A DNA stretch of 64,000 bases from Paenibacillus sp. Soil766 (GTDB lineage: Bacteria > Bacillota > Bacilli > Paenibacillales > NBRC-103111): positions 62,001-126,000 of the forward strand of contig NZ_LMSJ01000007.1 of NCBI RefSeq assembly GCF_001428105.1, in the 5' to 3' direction. The stretch's first letter is position 1, and each line of letters opens with the position of its first letter. The notes beneath the pieces are model-generated. The model searched no databases, was not told the origin of the DNA, and worked only from the letters and a program-made list of their open reading frames with translations. A program made the position numbers and the translations under genes. This document shows positions 27,319 to 36,547 of the stretch, in pieces.

Positions 27319-27348
27319 AAGACGCCGGGCATCTTCCCCGGCGTCTTC
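27319..27348 (+). terminator. terminator after the VOC gene
   Basis: A GC-rich stem GACGCCGGG / CCCGGCGTC with a 7-nt loop, flanked by AAAGAAA and TTCTT. Confidence 0.75.
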
Positions 27349-27358
27349 TTCGCGATGA

Positions 27359-27445
27359 TTAGTTTTGTTCGGTATAGGCTTTGAAATTGTCCATGATCGC
27401 TTGCCAGCCTGCTTGAAATTCATTGGTCAATTCGCTCAGGCAGCC
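27359..27445 (-). pseudogene. C-terminal remnant of an SRPBCC (AHSA1-like) protein
   Basis: A minus-strand frame ending in TAA at 27359 encodes LSELTNEFQAGWQAIMDNF-type sequence followed by KAYTEQN, which is how SRPBCC/activator-of-Hsp90-like proteins end. It runs out of frame into the 3' end of the sigma factor gene and has no start or body. It looks like the tail of a deleted gene that once followed the sigma factor, as such genes often do in these operons. Confidence 0.5.
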
Positions 27446-28376
27446 CAAATCGCGAAAATAATGGCGTATGAATGAAGTTTTGAACGTGCAGGATTTGATT
27501 TTCTTTGGTTTCGATGACGTGGATGCCCCAGGGTATCAGGCCAGAGCCCTCTTTGTCCGGCATATACTGGGCCAACGCCGGATAACCGCCATTCACCGTA
27601 ATGGGCACAAATCGCGAACCTTCGCAATGCCAGCGAGTAAGCGAATAGAAGGCGGACAAATCTTCCTTGCCGCGGATCCACATCTCGAAGGGCGGCATCG
27701 ACATGCAGCCTTCCTCGTGGAACAACGCGACGAGCGCAGCAATATCGAATTGCTCGAAGGCCTCCACATACCGGGACAGCAGCTGTTGCTCCGGTTGAAC
27801 GTCCATGCTGCTGAGCTCATCCGAGCGAAGCTGCGCCCGGTCCATCGTCTCTCGGGCTCTTTGCAAGGCGCTGTTCACCGCTGCCGGCGACATCGCCAAC
27901 GTTTCCGCGATCTGCTTGGAGGACCATTCAAATACATCCTTCAAAATGAGTACCGCGCGCTGCCGCGGAGGCAAGGTCTGCAGGAGAGCGATGAAGCACA
28001 GTTGAAGGGTATCTCTGCGGACGAGCCGATCCTCCGGATTGCCCCCAAAGTCGGGAGACGGCCAGATCCAGGCAGAGTCCGGCAGCGTGTCGCGCGGCTC
28101 TACGATGGCGACGGCCGGGTCGAACAGGTCAACGGGAAGCACTCGGCGTTTGGATTGTCTCAGCTTGTCCAAGCACAGGTTGGAGGCAATCCGATAGACC
28201 CAAGTTTTGAACGAAGAATCCTGTCTGAACGTGCTCCAGCTCTGCCAGACCCGAATACTCGTCTCCTGAACGGCATCGTCCGCATCGTCCATGGAGCCTA
28301 GCATTCGGTAACAGAACGAGGTTAAGCCCGGCTTCAAGCTTGCAAATAATGGTTCGTCAAATGCGGTCTCGTTCAT
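27420..28376 (-). CDS. ECF sigma factor, SigJ type, with C-terminal SnoaL-like domain
   Basis: A 318-residue ECF sigma factor. Region 2 lies at about 10-80 (FCYRMLGSMDDADDAVQETSIRVWQS) and region 4 at about 120-180 (LPPRQRAVLILKDVFEWSSKQIAETLAMSPAAVNSALQRAR). The C-terminal ~120 residues (YVEAFEQFDIAALVALFHEEG onward) are a SnoaL-like domain. This extended form replaces the usual anti-sigma control; the added domain is thought to regulate the sigma factor. ATG 28376 is six bases after GGAGG. Codon use is very GC-rich compared with most of the window. No anti-sigma gene is adjacent. Confidence 0.9.
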   Translation of the reverse strand: MNETAFDEPLFASLKPGLTSFCYRMLGSMDDADDAVQETSIRVWQSWSTFRQDSSFKTWVYRIASNLCLDKLRQSKRRVLPVDLFDPAVAIVEPRDTLPDSAWIWPSPDFGGNPEDRLVRRDTLQLCFIALLQTLPPRQRAVLILKDVFEWSSKQIAETLAMSPAAVNSALQRARETMDRAQLRSDELSSMDVQPEQQLLSRYVEAFEQFDIAALVALFHEEGCMSMPPFEMWIRGKEDLSAFYSLTRWHCEGSRFVPITVNGGYPALAQYMPDKEGSGLIPWGIHVIETKENQILHVQNFIHTPLFSRFGLPERIDQ

Positions 28377-28715
28377 CGCGGCCTCCCTTAACAATCTCCC
28401 CGAAGGGTGGTACCTTCATTATATGCAATGAAGCGGACAGCCTCAATCCTAATAAATAGGCAGGATTTAGTACTCATGGATAAAAATTAGCACGATCGTA
28501 CTAATAATTCAATAACCAATAAATTAACTTAGAAATAATTCGCAATACCTCACGCCAGGACCTGAATACTGGAGCTATCCTGCCCTTGAGCAGGAGGTGT
28601 GACTACTACTTAGTTATATCCGCATTAATTACGAACCCCTAGACCTAGAAAAAAGTGGTTGTTCACAAAAGTGAACGACCACTAACGAACTTTATTTCCT
28701 TGATCACTTAGCGAA
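28377..28715. other. 339-bp intergenic stretch
   Basis: No gene found. It contains the promoter region of the sigma factor gene, an ATCCTGCCCTTGAGCAGGA-type dyad at about 28576-28594, and the terminator of the diguanylate cyclase gene at 28646-28686. Confidence 0.5.
28646..28686 (-). terminator. terminator of the diguanylate cyclase gene
   Basis: A 13-bp stem AGTGGTTGTTCAC / GTGAACGACCACT (one G-T pair) with a 4-nt loop; on the minus strand it is followed by TTTTTTCT. Confidence 0.85.
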
Positions 28716-29852
28716 TTAGGCAAACTTCACAACCTTGTTCTTGCCTGTTGTTTTGGCGCGATACATGGCTTCATCAGCTTGTTTAATGAGTTCCTCCGCG
28801 CTTAAACCGTTCTTATATTTGCTGTACCCGATACTCGCGGTTACAATCGTTTCATTCTCAATGCGACTGCGGATTCGCTCTGCGAACGCATCCATTTTCA
28901 CGTGGGGATCGGACACCAAGATAACCATTTCTTCACCGCCATAACGGCCGGCAATCCCGCATTCCTCAGCTTCATCCTTCATAATTTGCGCGACCTGCTT
29001 GAGCACGTTATCTCCCATTTGATGTCCTTGTGTATCGTTTAACTTTTTGAAGTTATCGATATCACTGAACAAAATGTAAACTGGCAAGTGGCGCTGAACG
29101 TGTTGTGTAACACGGTTGTAGAAAAATTTGCGATTATAGAGTCGAGTTAAACCGTCTGTAATTGATGAATTGTAGATGGCTTGCATGAGCTCAACGACAC
29201 GTTCAAAGAGAATCATAAATAAGAGAAAGTAATAGATGACAGGCAGTAGATTGACTGCCAGGATAAGCACTGGCTGCGCATTATCATACACATACGTATT
29301 TAGAAGGTGAGACGTCTGGAATAAAAAGTAAACCGTCAAAGCCAGTTGATATTTCATTTGCTGACCGATGTAGGGTGGAATCATATAGAAGCAGAGAAAA
29401 ATGAGCACGAATACATATAACTCAAGACCAATATCTTGCAGAAGGCGAACCTGATGTGCAGTCCCGCTGTATATATTTGGAACAATATAGTGGAGCGTAG
29501 AAACGACAAATCCCATGATGATCAAGCCATAGAAAAATATATATTGCTTGCGGTTCGTACGATTATATAATTGATAAATTCCCATATTTATAAGTACAAA
29601 TGAAATGATTTTGAGCATAATCTGCGAATAATCAGCGAGGCTCGTGTGGATCCCGCTAAGCAAGAAATAAATAGATAGTAAGCCATGGATGCCAACGAAG
29701 ATGAGCGATATCGTCATGGACATATACGCTTTTTTGCGTCGGTCTAGAAACAACCGAAGTGAGATCACGAACATGAGCGCAACCATAACGACGATCATGG
29801 CATGGGATAGAAACGAAGCTAATTCACCGAAAAGTAATTCCATGATGTCCAT
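28716..29852 (-). CDS. membrane-bound diguanylate cyclase (GGDEF domain)
   Basis: A 378-residue protein. Residues 1-~205 contain six or seven membrane helices, then a GGDEF domain (~215-378) with SSITDGLTRLYNRKFF, the metal site in FSDIDNFKKLND and the active-site GRYGGEEM. It should make cyclic di-GMP from two GTP at the membrane. The RxxD inhibitory site expected five residues before GGEEM is absent (EECGIAG), so product inhibition at that site is unlikely. ATG 29852 follows GGAGGAACTC. Single gene; the signal read by the membrane part is unknown. Confidence 0.9.
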   Translation of the reverse strand: MDIMELLFGELASFLSHAMIVVMVALMFVISLRLFLDRRKKAYMSMTISLIFVGIHGLLSIYFLLSGIHTSLADYSQIMLKIISFVLINMGIYQLYNRTNRKQYIFFYGLIIMGFVVSTLHYIVPNIYSGTAHQVRLLQDIGLELYVFVLIFLCFYMIPPYIGQQMKYQLALTVYFLFQTSHLLNTYVYDNAQPVLILAVNLLPVIYYFLLFMILFERVVELMQAIYNSSITDGLTRLYNRKFFYNRVTQHVQRHLPVYILFSDIDNFKKLNDTQGHQMGDNVLKQVAQIMKDEAEECGIAGRYGGEEMVILVSDPHVKMDAFAERIRSRIENETIVTASIGYSKYKNGLSAEELIKQADEAMYRAKTTGKNKVVKFA

Positions 29853-30024
29853 GAGTTCCTCCAAGTTGGTCTATTTTTCCACAGATGTAGACTCTATTAT
29901 AAAGGAAAAAACGGAGCAGGGGTAGAACATTTGTGCTGTAGAGGTCGTGTTCTCTTTTCTATTCGACTGACACAAGTTACAATAGGTAAGGTAAGCTCAA
30001 GGATTTGGGAGAGGGGCTCATGCA

Positions 30025-31188
30025 ATGAACATATTGCAAGCATTGTTTTTTCCCCCGGAACAACCGGGAGGGGTATCATCCATGGTTCCCTATATTTTGG
30101 AAAGATTTAATAAAAAAGGTTGGGAGATGGAACTGTTCTCGCTACCTAAACGTATTCGCGGCAAAGGAACCGAGGACGTGTCATTCGCTACATTTGATTG
30201 GCGGAAGTATGCCGGGAACCCAATTATTGATAAATACATTCAAACCTATAAAGATTATGTATGGTGGACAAAGCTCAGAATTTCTAAGAAATTTGATATT
30301 ATACATGCCCATCATCCGATTGCTGCACTGGTTATGAAACAAATTTATCCAGATACACCTGTCATTTTGACCATTCACTCCAGTTTTGAGCGAGAGCTAA
30401 TTTTAAATGGGCGCATTGTGGAAAATGGTGTGGAACATCAATTTCTAACCCAGATCTATGGGGAGTTAGAGGCGAAGGTCGATCAAATTATTACGGTTTC
30501 AAATTCATTTAAACAGTATATTGCTGAATATGTTCAGGACAGTGAACGCATTGGCGTCATTCCAAATGGCTTTGATGAGAAGCGATTTCGTCCGATTTCT
30601 CATGAAAATCAAGTCACGCAATTTATTACGGTTTGTCGTTTGGTTCCCGCGAAGGGCTTGGATACATTGCTCATTGCATGCGGCGAGCTGAAGAAACGTG
30701 GACATCCTTTTGTTCTGCATATCATTGGCGATGGACCGTGCCGTGAAGAACTTGAGAAATTAGCCATCGAGCATAATATTTATGAAGATACGATTTTTTA
30801 TGGATATATGCTTCATCCGGAAGAGTTCATGCCATTCTTCGATGTGTTTGTTCTGCCATCTCGTGCGGAAGCCTTCGGGTCTGTATTCGCAGAAGCAGCG
30901 CTATGTTGGTTAGCTTTGATCGGTACGAATGTGGGTGGGATCGCTGAGCAAATCGAGCATGGTCACAATGGCTTGCTAGTACCTGTCGGGGATGCCATGG
31001 CATTGAGCCATGCCTTGGAGAAAGTCGTCATAGATCCTAGCTTCCGCTACAATTTAGCACGAGCTGCATGGGAAAAGGCGAAAAAAACCTACTCATTAAA
31101 TCGTGTGCTTCGTCAGTTGAAAAGTGTGTATGAACGTTATCAAGTGAAGGAACATATAAGTCAAGAAGAAACAGGTCAACAGGAATAA
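30025..31188 (+). CDS. glycosyltransferase family 4
   Basis: A 387-residue GT-B fold glycosyltransferase. The N-terminal domain has FFPPEQPGGVSSMVPYILERF and IIHAHHPIAALVM; the C-terminal Rossmann domain has ICRLVPAKGLDT-like sequence, HIIGDGPCREELEKL, and PSRAEAFGSVFAEAAL with the nucleotide-sugar-binding E-x7-E pattern. It probably adds a sugar to a cell-surface glycan or a small acceptor; donor and acceptor are unknown. Start at ATG 30025, eight bases after GGGAGAGGGG. It lies 26 bp before yhaO, but the two are unlikely to be linked in function. Confidence 0.88.
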   Translation: MNILQALFFPPEQPGGVSSMVPYILERFNKKGWEMELFSLPKRIRGKGTEDVSFATFDWRKYAGNPIIDKYIQTYKDYVWWTKLRISKKFDIIHAHHPIAALVMKQIYPDTPVILTIHSSFERELILNGRIVENGVEHQFLTQIYGELEAKVDQIITVSNSFKQYIAEYVQDSERIGVIPNGFDEKRFRPISHENQVTQFITVCRLVPAKGLDTLLIACGELKKRGHPFVLHIIGDGPCREELEKLAIEHNIYEDTIFYGYMLHPEEFMPFFDVFVLPSRAEAFGSVFAEAALCWLALIGTNVGGIAEQIEHGHNGLLVPVGDAMALSHALEKVVIDPSFRYNLARAAWEKAKKTYSLNRVLRQLKSVYERYQVKEHISQEETGQQE

Positions 31189-31214
31189 AGTTCATAAAGG
31201 AAGGCGTTAGAGCC

Positions 31215-32492
31215 ATGAAACGACTGCGGTTTATACATGCTGCCGATTTGCACTTAGATAGCCCATTTAAAGGCATGTCGGCGCTTCCTGAACGGGTTCG
31301 AGAGCGAGTTCGAGAATCGACGTTCGAAGCGTTGAAGGAGCTTGTGGCGCTTGCGATACAAGAAGAAGTAGATTTTGTACTGATTAGCGGGGATGTCTAT
31401 GATGTATCGGATCGTTCACTGCGGGCGCAAATTCGTTTTCAGAAAGCAGTAGAGCAATTGGCGACAAAAAGCATTCCCGTTTATATTATACATGGTAATC
31501 ATGACCCCGAGGATGGACGTGCCGCGAAGTTGGTTTGGCCGGCAGACGTTCATTTTTTTGCGTCTGAGCATGTGGACACCTTACAGGTTGTGAAGGAAGA
31601 TCGTGGCATTATCGCAGAAATTCACGGAATATCCTACGGGAGTTCAGCGGTTACAGAGAATCTTGCTTTGAGATTTAAAAGAGGACAGGCTGGGGTCTGT
31701 CAGATTGGACTTTTGCATACGAATGTCGATGGGGATCCTCATCACGATAATTATGCCCCATGCAGCAAGCAGGATTTAATTGATGCTGGCATGCATTACT
31801 GGGCTCTTGGACATGTACATACAAGACAGGTTATAAACCTACAGCCAGCGATTGTGTACCCAGGCAACATCCAAGGCCGGAGTATTAGGGAAACAGGGCC
31901 TCGCGGTTGTTATCTCGTAGACATCGATGAGAATGGACGAGCAGAGCTTATATTTCGCGCGTTAGACACAGTTCGTTGGTTTCAAGAAACACTATCCGTG
32001 ACCTCAATTACATCGGAGCAAGTATTAAAGGATAGCTTAGGCGAGCTATTGGATCGGCTTCGCCAAGACGCTAACGGCCGAGATGGGATTGTACGCATTG
32101 TATTGGAAGGTCGTAGTGGAATTCATGAACGACTGCGCAAAGGGCTGGCCTTACAAGAATTGATAGATGAGTTAAGAGAAGATGAAGTGGAACGGAGCAG
32201 CTTCGTGTGGATCGAATCGATCGAAGATCGAACGGCCAGTGAGCTTGATCTGGCAGGTATTATGGAAGAGAAGAGTTTCCTAGGCGATCTGTTAAGGTAT
32301 GCGGCGGTGCTGCAAAGTGATGAGGAGGCTCTGGATGACTTTGCAAGCGAGGCACTTGCAGCTTTGCAGGGAATGCCTCAATCTGCTGGGAATCCAGCTG
32401 CAGCAACGTATGAACAACTGCGCGAATGGCTGCGCTCTGCAGAAGTGCTAGTTGCAGATTTGCTAACGACGGATGGAGGGGGACCTGGATGA
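31215..32492 (+). CDS. yhaO: YhaO-type DNA repair exonuclease (Mre11/SbcD-like metallophosphoesterase)
   Basis: A 425-residue calcineurin-like phosphoesterase. All metal motifs are present: FIHAADLHLDSP, ISGDVYD, IHGNHDPE, LHTN and LGHVHT. It corresponds to B. subtilis YhaO and is the nuclease half of an SbcCD-like pair with YhaN. Its stop overlaps the yhaN start (ATGA), so the subunits are translationally coupled. The C-terminal ~100 residues would bind the ATPase coiled coil. AAAGGAAGG precedes the ATG. Confidence 0.9.
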   Translation: MKRLRFIHAADLHLDSPFKGMSALPERVRERVRESTFEALKELVALAIQEEVDFVLISGDVYDVSDRSLRAQIRFQKAVEQLATKSIPVYIIHGNHDPEDGRAAKLVWPADVHFFASEHVDTLQVVKEDRGIIAEIHGISYGSSAVTENLALRFKRGQAGVCQIGLLHTNVDGDPHHDNYAPCSKQDLIDAGMHYWALGHVHTRQVINLQPAIVYPGNIQGRSIRETGPRGCYLVDIDENGRAELIFRALDTVRWFQETLSVTSITSEQVLKDSLGELLDRLRQDANGRDGIVRIVLEGRSGIHERLRKGLALQELIDELREDEVERSSFVWIESIEDRTASELDLAGIMEEKSFLGDLLRYAAVLQSDEEALDDFASEALAALQGMPQSAGNPAAATYEQLREWLRSAEVLVADLLTTDGGGPG

Positions 32493-35400
32493 GAATTATC
32501 GCCATCCAAGTCGATGGATTTGGCAGCTTGCGTGATCGGCAGCTGCATACAGACAGTAATTTGGCCGTATTCTACGGCGCCAACGAAGCGGGTAAGAGCA
32601 CGCTCATGGGCTTCGTCCGAGCGGTGTTGTTCGGCTTTCCGACGCGAACGAACCGGTCGGAGCGCTACGAGCCGCTGGGCGGCGGCGCCCACGGAGGCGC
32701 GCTAACCCTGCTCGATGAGCAGGGTCAGCGCATCCGCGTCGAGCGCTACGACGCGCCCGCCACCGGCGGCAAACGAGCCTCTGCTGGGCTCGTCAAGGTC
32801 ACACTCGAGGGTGGCACCACCGGCGGCGAAGAACTGCTGAACACGCTGCTAGGCGGCCTCTCGGCCGACCTCTATCGCAGCTTGTTCGCTTTTGGTTTAA
32901 CCGAGCTGCAGGAGCTTCGCTCCCTGCAGACGGACGAGCTCAGCGGCTATCTGTATAGCGCTGGGCTTGGTGTAAGCGGCTCGGCCATCATGGAGGCCGA
33001 GCGTAAGCTGACGGCGCAGGCCGACGGCCTGTACAGACCCCGCGGACGCAATCAGGAGATGAATCGTCTCCTGAAGGAGCTCGAGGGTCTGGAGCAGTCG
33101 CTGCGCCGCAGCCGTGATGGGGCAGCCGACTACGATCGGCTGCAGGAAGAGCGCCGCGCCGCGGAGGCGCGCGTTGCTGCCCTGGAGGGGCAGCAGGAGG
33201 CGCTGCGCGCGGAGCTGCACAAGCTCGGCCTGGCCGGCAAGGCGCGCAGCGGCTGGCGCCGCTTGCGGCAAATCGGCCGCGAGCTGGAGAGCTTGCCGGC
33301 GCGGCCGGGCTTTCCGGAGCAGGCGACGGCAAGGCTGGAGGCACTCGAGGCGGAGCAGGAGCGCCTCCAAGCAGAATGCGACAAGCTGCAACTACGTGTG
33401 CAGAGCTTGCGCGGAGAGCTGGCTGCGCTCCAGCTGGAGCCCAAAGTACTCACTCATGGAATCGAGCTGAACCACTTGCTGGAGCAAGCGGCTAGCTATG
33501 AGGAGCATAAGCGCCAGATTGAGCAGCTTCAGGTTGAGGTTTCACATCAACGAGCTCAAGTGGATAGACTGCTATCCAATTTGGATGTGCAATGGGATGA
33601 GACTGATGTTGCATCGTTCGCCGTGACGATTTCACTACGTGAACAAGTGCGTACTTATAAGGAGCAATTCCGGAACCGAACGGAGCTTGAGTTGCGCATC
33701 CAAGCAGAGTTAGAGAGCATGCATACGCAGGTTGCGCGAGGACAAGAACAGGTAGGTCATCTTGAAACGGCATGCAAAGGATTACAAGCAAGCTCGGAGC
33801 AGATAGGCGCTGATCCATTGATTTTATTACAGAAATTAGCTTCGGATTATGCGCGATGGCAGCTAGTAACAAGTCAATTTACACATCTACAAGAACGTCA
33901 AGCCGAGCAGCATCTATACTTGCAGAGTCTCGAAGATGCGACGAAAGCCGGTAAAGATGCAACGCGTGCATTTCGTCAACGTATGATGATAGCAGCTGGC
34001 ATTCTAGCACTTATCTTGCCGTTATTTATCGGATGGCAGGGAAATTGGCTCGCAGCTGCATGCATTTTCCTTATTTTTGCTGGGGTGACTGGCTATATTT
34101 GGCTTATGGGGCGTCATGTGGAAGGGAGCAGAGCGTCCCGTGCCATGCCTCCCATGATTGTTCATGATCATCGTTTGGAGCAGGAGCTTGGGCAGCTGGA
34201 ACACCGCATTCAGGGGCAGCTACGCCATTTTGAGCACGTGTACGATCAGCAATTCAACCAGCAAGAAGCTGCTGCTGCAACAGAATTTATCAAGCAGGGA
34301 TCTTATCGGAATGCAAGTATGTCGATTCAAGACCTACAACCACATCTGGATGCTTGGTTCCGTGAGATAGATAAAGGTAAGCATGTACATAGTGAGCAGC
34401 TCCGCAAGCTCGAGAAATTAAGGGATGCACGGGAAAATTTGCAACTGCTTCAGCAGCAAGTCGAGCAGCGGATACACCATGCAGAAGAAGTTAAGAAAGA
34501 CACTCTTCAGATCTACACCGCCTGGGGGGAATGGTTGCAAGGTCTAGGGGTTGGCACACATCTATCGACAGATGCCTTGCTAGAAACGATCCAGGTCATC
34601 GAGTTGGCACAAGAAGGGTTGCGGCAACTTCACAAAATAACATCAAAGTTAGACATGTTAACTGAAACTGTTCATACCTATGAAGAAACGGTTCGTCAAC
34701 TGCTTGAATTGCCCCCTTCCAACCAAGATTATTTATTTGCATTGAAGCGATGGAAAGAAGATGAGCAGCGCCAATACGTGCGTATCGCGGAACGCAGGCA
34801 AACTGAACAGTTGATTGAAGAAACGGAACAAACGCTGTTACTGGCTCAGCAACATATGGATCGGACACAGACACGTCTTCATCAACTATTACAAGAAGCC
34901 ACTGCGCAAGACGGTGAACACTTGCGAATTATGGATCGCGAACTGCTGGAACGCAAGAGGTTGGAAGATGAAAGCAGGGTACTCCATGCCTCCTTTGAAT
35001 CGTTAGTAAGCCGATCATTAATGGCGGGCTTTATGGAGTTGATGGAATCACAGGGAGAAGAAGATCTGGCACTTCTTGCTGCTTCGCTGCAACAGAAGCT
35101 GTCGGAGACCATCACACAAACGAATGAGCACAGAGAGGTCATTGGCAAGCTTTCGGGGCAGATTGAGAAGCTGGAGCAAGGGGCAGAAGCGGCGAATTTG
35201 CGATTGCAGGCGGAAGGAATTCGAACGACGTTATCTCAGCAAGTGAATCAATATGCGGTGGCTTCGTTTGCTGCGCTTTTATTGAAAAAGGCGCGTGAAC
35301 TATATGAAAAGGATCGTCAGCCAGGCGTGCTTCAGCGGGCATCTATGTATTTCACAATGATGACGAACGGTGCATTTGAAGCTGTAAAAGCACCATTCGG

Positions 35401-35710
35401 TGAACAACGATTACTCGCGGTAAGAGCAAATGGTCAACAGGTCGACACGAATCATCTTAGTCGTGGGACAGCTGAGCAATTGTATTTATCCATGCGATTT
35501 GCCCTTGTAGAAGAGTATGGCGGTAAAGCTATTCTACCGTTGGTTTTGGACGATATTCTGGTGAATTTCGATGAGGAACGGATGGAAAGTTGTTTGCGTG
35601 TCCTCGCTGAGTTGAGTCAGCGTCATCAGGTGTTGCTATTTACCTGCCATGGTCATGTACGCGATGCGGCAGCTAAGATAATTCCTGATCACTTGTATAT
35701 TCAATTATAG
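32489..35710 (+). CDS. yhaN: YhaN-type SMC/Rad50-like ATPase
   Basis: A 1073-residue ATPase with head-coil-head layout. The Walker A is GANEAGKST near residues 31-39, long coiled coils fill ~190-480 and ~590-920, two hydrophobic helices sit at about 500-545 (IAAGILALILPLFIGW and the following IFLIFAGVTGYIWLM), and the C-terminal half has the signature LSRGTAEQLYLSMRFAL and Walker B PLVLDDILVNFD. The membrane helices within the coil are a known trait of YhaN and separate it from SbcC/Rad50. The start is ATG 32489. Bases from about 32550 to 33440 are far more GC-rich than the rest of the gene. Confidence 0.9.
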   Translation: MRIIAIQVDGFGSLRDRQLHTDSNLAVFYGANEAGKSTLMGFVRAVLFGFPTRTNRSERYEPLGGGAHGGALTLLDEQGQRIRVERYDAPATGGKRASAGLVKVTLEGGTTGGEELLNTLLGGLSADLYRSLFAFGLTELQELRSLQTDELSGYLYSAGLGVSGSAIMEAERKLTAQADGLYRPRGRNQEMNRLLKELEGLEQSLRRSRDGAADYDRLQEERRAAEARVAALEGQQEALRAELHKLGLAGKARSGWRRLRQIGRELESLPARPGFPEQATARLEALEAEQERLQAECDKLQLRVQSLRGELAALQLEPKVLTHGIELNHLLEQAASYEEHKRQIEQLQVEVSHQRAQVDRLLSNLDVQWDETDVASFAVTISLREQVRTYKEQFRNRTELELRIQAELESMHTQVARGQEQVGHLETACKGLQASSEQIGADPLILLQKLASDYARWQLVTSQFTHLQERQAEQHLYLQSLEDATKAGKDATRAFRQRMMIAAGILALILPLFIGWQGNWLAAACIFLIFAGVTGYIWLMGRHVEGSRASRAMPPMIVHDHRLEQELGQLEHRIQGQLRHFEHVYDQQFNQQEAAAATEFIKQGSYRNASMSIQDLQPHLDAWFREIDKGKHVHSEQLRKLEKLRDARENLQLLQQQVEQRIHHAEEVKKDTLQIYTAWGEWLQGLGVGTHLSTDALLETIQVIELAQEGLRQLHKITSKLDMLTETVHTYEETVRQLLELPPSNQDYLFALKRWKEDEQRQYVRIAERRQTEQLIEETEQTLLLAQQHMDRTQTRLHQLLQEATAQDGEHLRIMDRELLERKRLEDESRVLHASFESLVSRSLMAGFMELMESQGEEDLALLAASLQQKLSETITQTNEHREVIGKLSGQIEKLEQGAEAANLRLQAEGIRTTLSQQVNQYAVASFAALLLKKARELYEKDRQPGVLQRASMYFTMMTNGAFEAVKAPFGEQRLLAVRANGQQVDTNHLSRGTAEQLYLSMRFALVEEYGGKAILPLVLDDILVNFDEERMESCLRVLAELSQRHQVLLFTCHGHVRDAAAKIIPDHLYIQL

Positions 35711-35771
35711 AGGTTGACCGGATGTTTGGAACACGCAATTATAGAAGGCATGAGATGGGAGGGACTGGAAC

Positions 35772-36047
35772 GTGGAAGGAAACGAGAAACGGAAAGATCA
35801 CAGAGAAATTTCCTATCAAGTCGGATGGAAAAAAGGCAAGATTCAGTGGAATGAGAGCGCGACAGACGCACTTCGAGCACATCAGGACAATCTGGAGGAC
35901 GGGGAGACGGAAAGGAAGCGTCTACAGCTGCTATGGTTTCCTGCGATGAAGCTTCCTCACGTAATGATTCTACCGTTGCTTTATGCGCTCCCAGTCATTA
36001 GCTTTGGCTGCACGTTATTGCTCATTTACGGATTACGTCAGCACTAG
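35772..36047 (+). CDS. small protein with one or two C-terminal membrane segments, unknown
   Basis: A 91-residue protein. The first ~55 residues are charged, and about residues 58-88 (PHVMILPLLYALPVISFGCTLLLIYGL) are hydrophobic, enough for one long or two short membrane segments. GTG at 35772 follows GGGAGGG. It is 61 bp after yhaN and 62 bp before another small membrane protein, so it is probably in the same transcript. I do not recognise a family. Confidence 0.55.
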   Translation: MEGNEKRKDHREISYQVGWKKGKIQWNESATDALRAHQDNLEDGETERKRLQLLWFPAMKLPHVMILPLLYALPVISFGCTLLLIYGLRQH

Positions 36048-36109
36048 CACAAGGTCTCAAGGTCTCAAGGTTTCATGCTTTCATGGTCAGATGAAAGGAG
36101 GGGTCAGGA

Positions 36110-36547
36110 ATGAATTTATTTTTAGCTATTCTAGGTGCGGTGGTCGGTCTGTTTGTGACAGGTGCCGGCATCTATACCGCATGGACAGTACATCAGTTAT
36201 GGAGGCAGCAAGCAGCTTCGCCAAGAGCCATTGGCCAAGCCCAGATTGCGGTTACCTATTTCTCCAGATGGACGATCATGGATTACTCTGTCATTGGTTT
36301 ATTTATCATAGGTCTTCTACTCATGATCGCAGTGCTAGTGGCTGTGGGTCGAGATCAGACGGAAATTGCGAATTTCCATTGGGCTTATTTACTTACAGGT
36401 ATTATCCTTTCTGCGATGGGGATGCTGTTATTGTTCATACGGTTGATTATCGTACTCAGCTTCCTGCCAGCGAGTGCACTACAACGTACTTCGGCGGTTA
36501 CGCCAGATCATCAGCACCAACCAAACGACACTGACTACGCCAAATAG
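36110..36547 (+). CDS. three-helix membrane protein, unknown
   Basis: A 145-residue protein with three clear membrane helices at about 4-26, 60-82 and 93-117, and a polar histidine-rich tail (TPDHQHQPNDTDYAK). GAAAGGAGG lies just before the ATG. Its last 69 bp overlap the end of the convergent YkvI-type permease gene on the other strand. No family recognised. Confidence 0.65.
   Translation: MNLFLAILGAVVGLFVTGAGIYTAWTVHQLWRQQAASPRAIGQAQIAVTYFSRWTIMDYSVIGLFIIGLLLMIAVLVAVGRDQTEIANFHWAYLLTGIILSAMGMLLLFIRLIIVLSFLPASALQRTSAVTPDHQHQPNDTDYAK

Noticed and set aside
27468-28301. Long frame on the plus strand opposite the sigma factor gene
   Set aside because: An antisense shadow of a GC-rich gene; composition (many Arg/His) is unlike a protein, and the sigma factor frame has clear motifs.
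32897-33470. Several overlapping frames within the GC-rich part of yhaN
   Set aside because: They are Arg/Ala/Pro-rich artefacts of high GC; yhaN continues uninterrupted through them.
35722-35949. 75-codon frame after yhaN
   Set aside because: It overlaps the 91-codon frame at 35772-36047, which has a ribosome site and a membrane segment; this frame is Arg/Thr-rich and starts 11 bp after yhaN without one.
35983-36534. 183-codon frame over the three-helix membrane protein gene
   Set aside because: Out-of-frame shadow; the 36110-36547 frame has GAAAGGAGG before its ATG and clean membrane helices.
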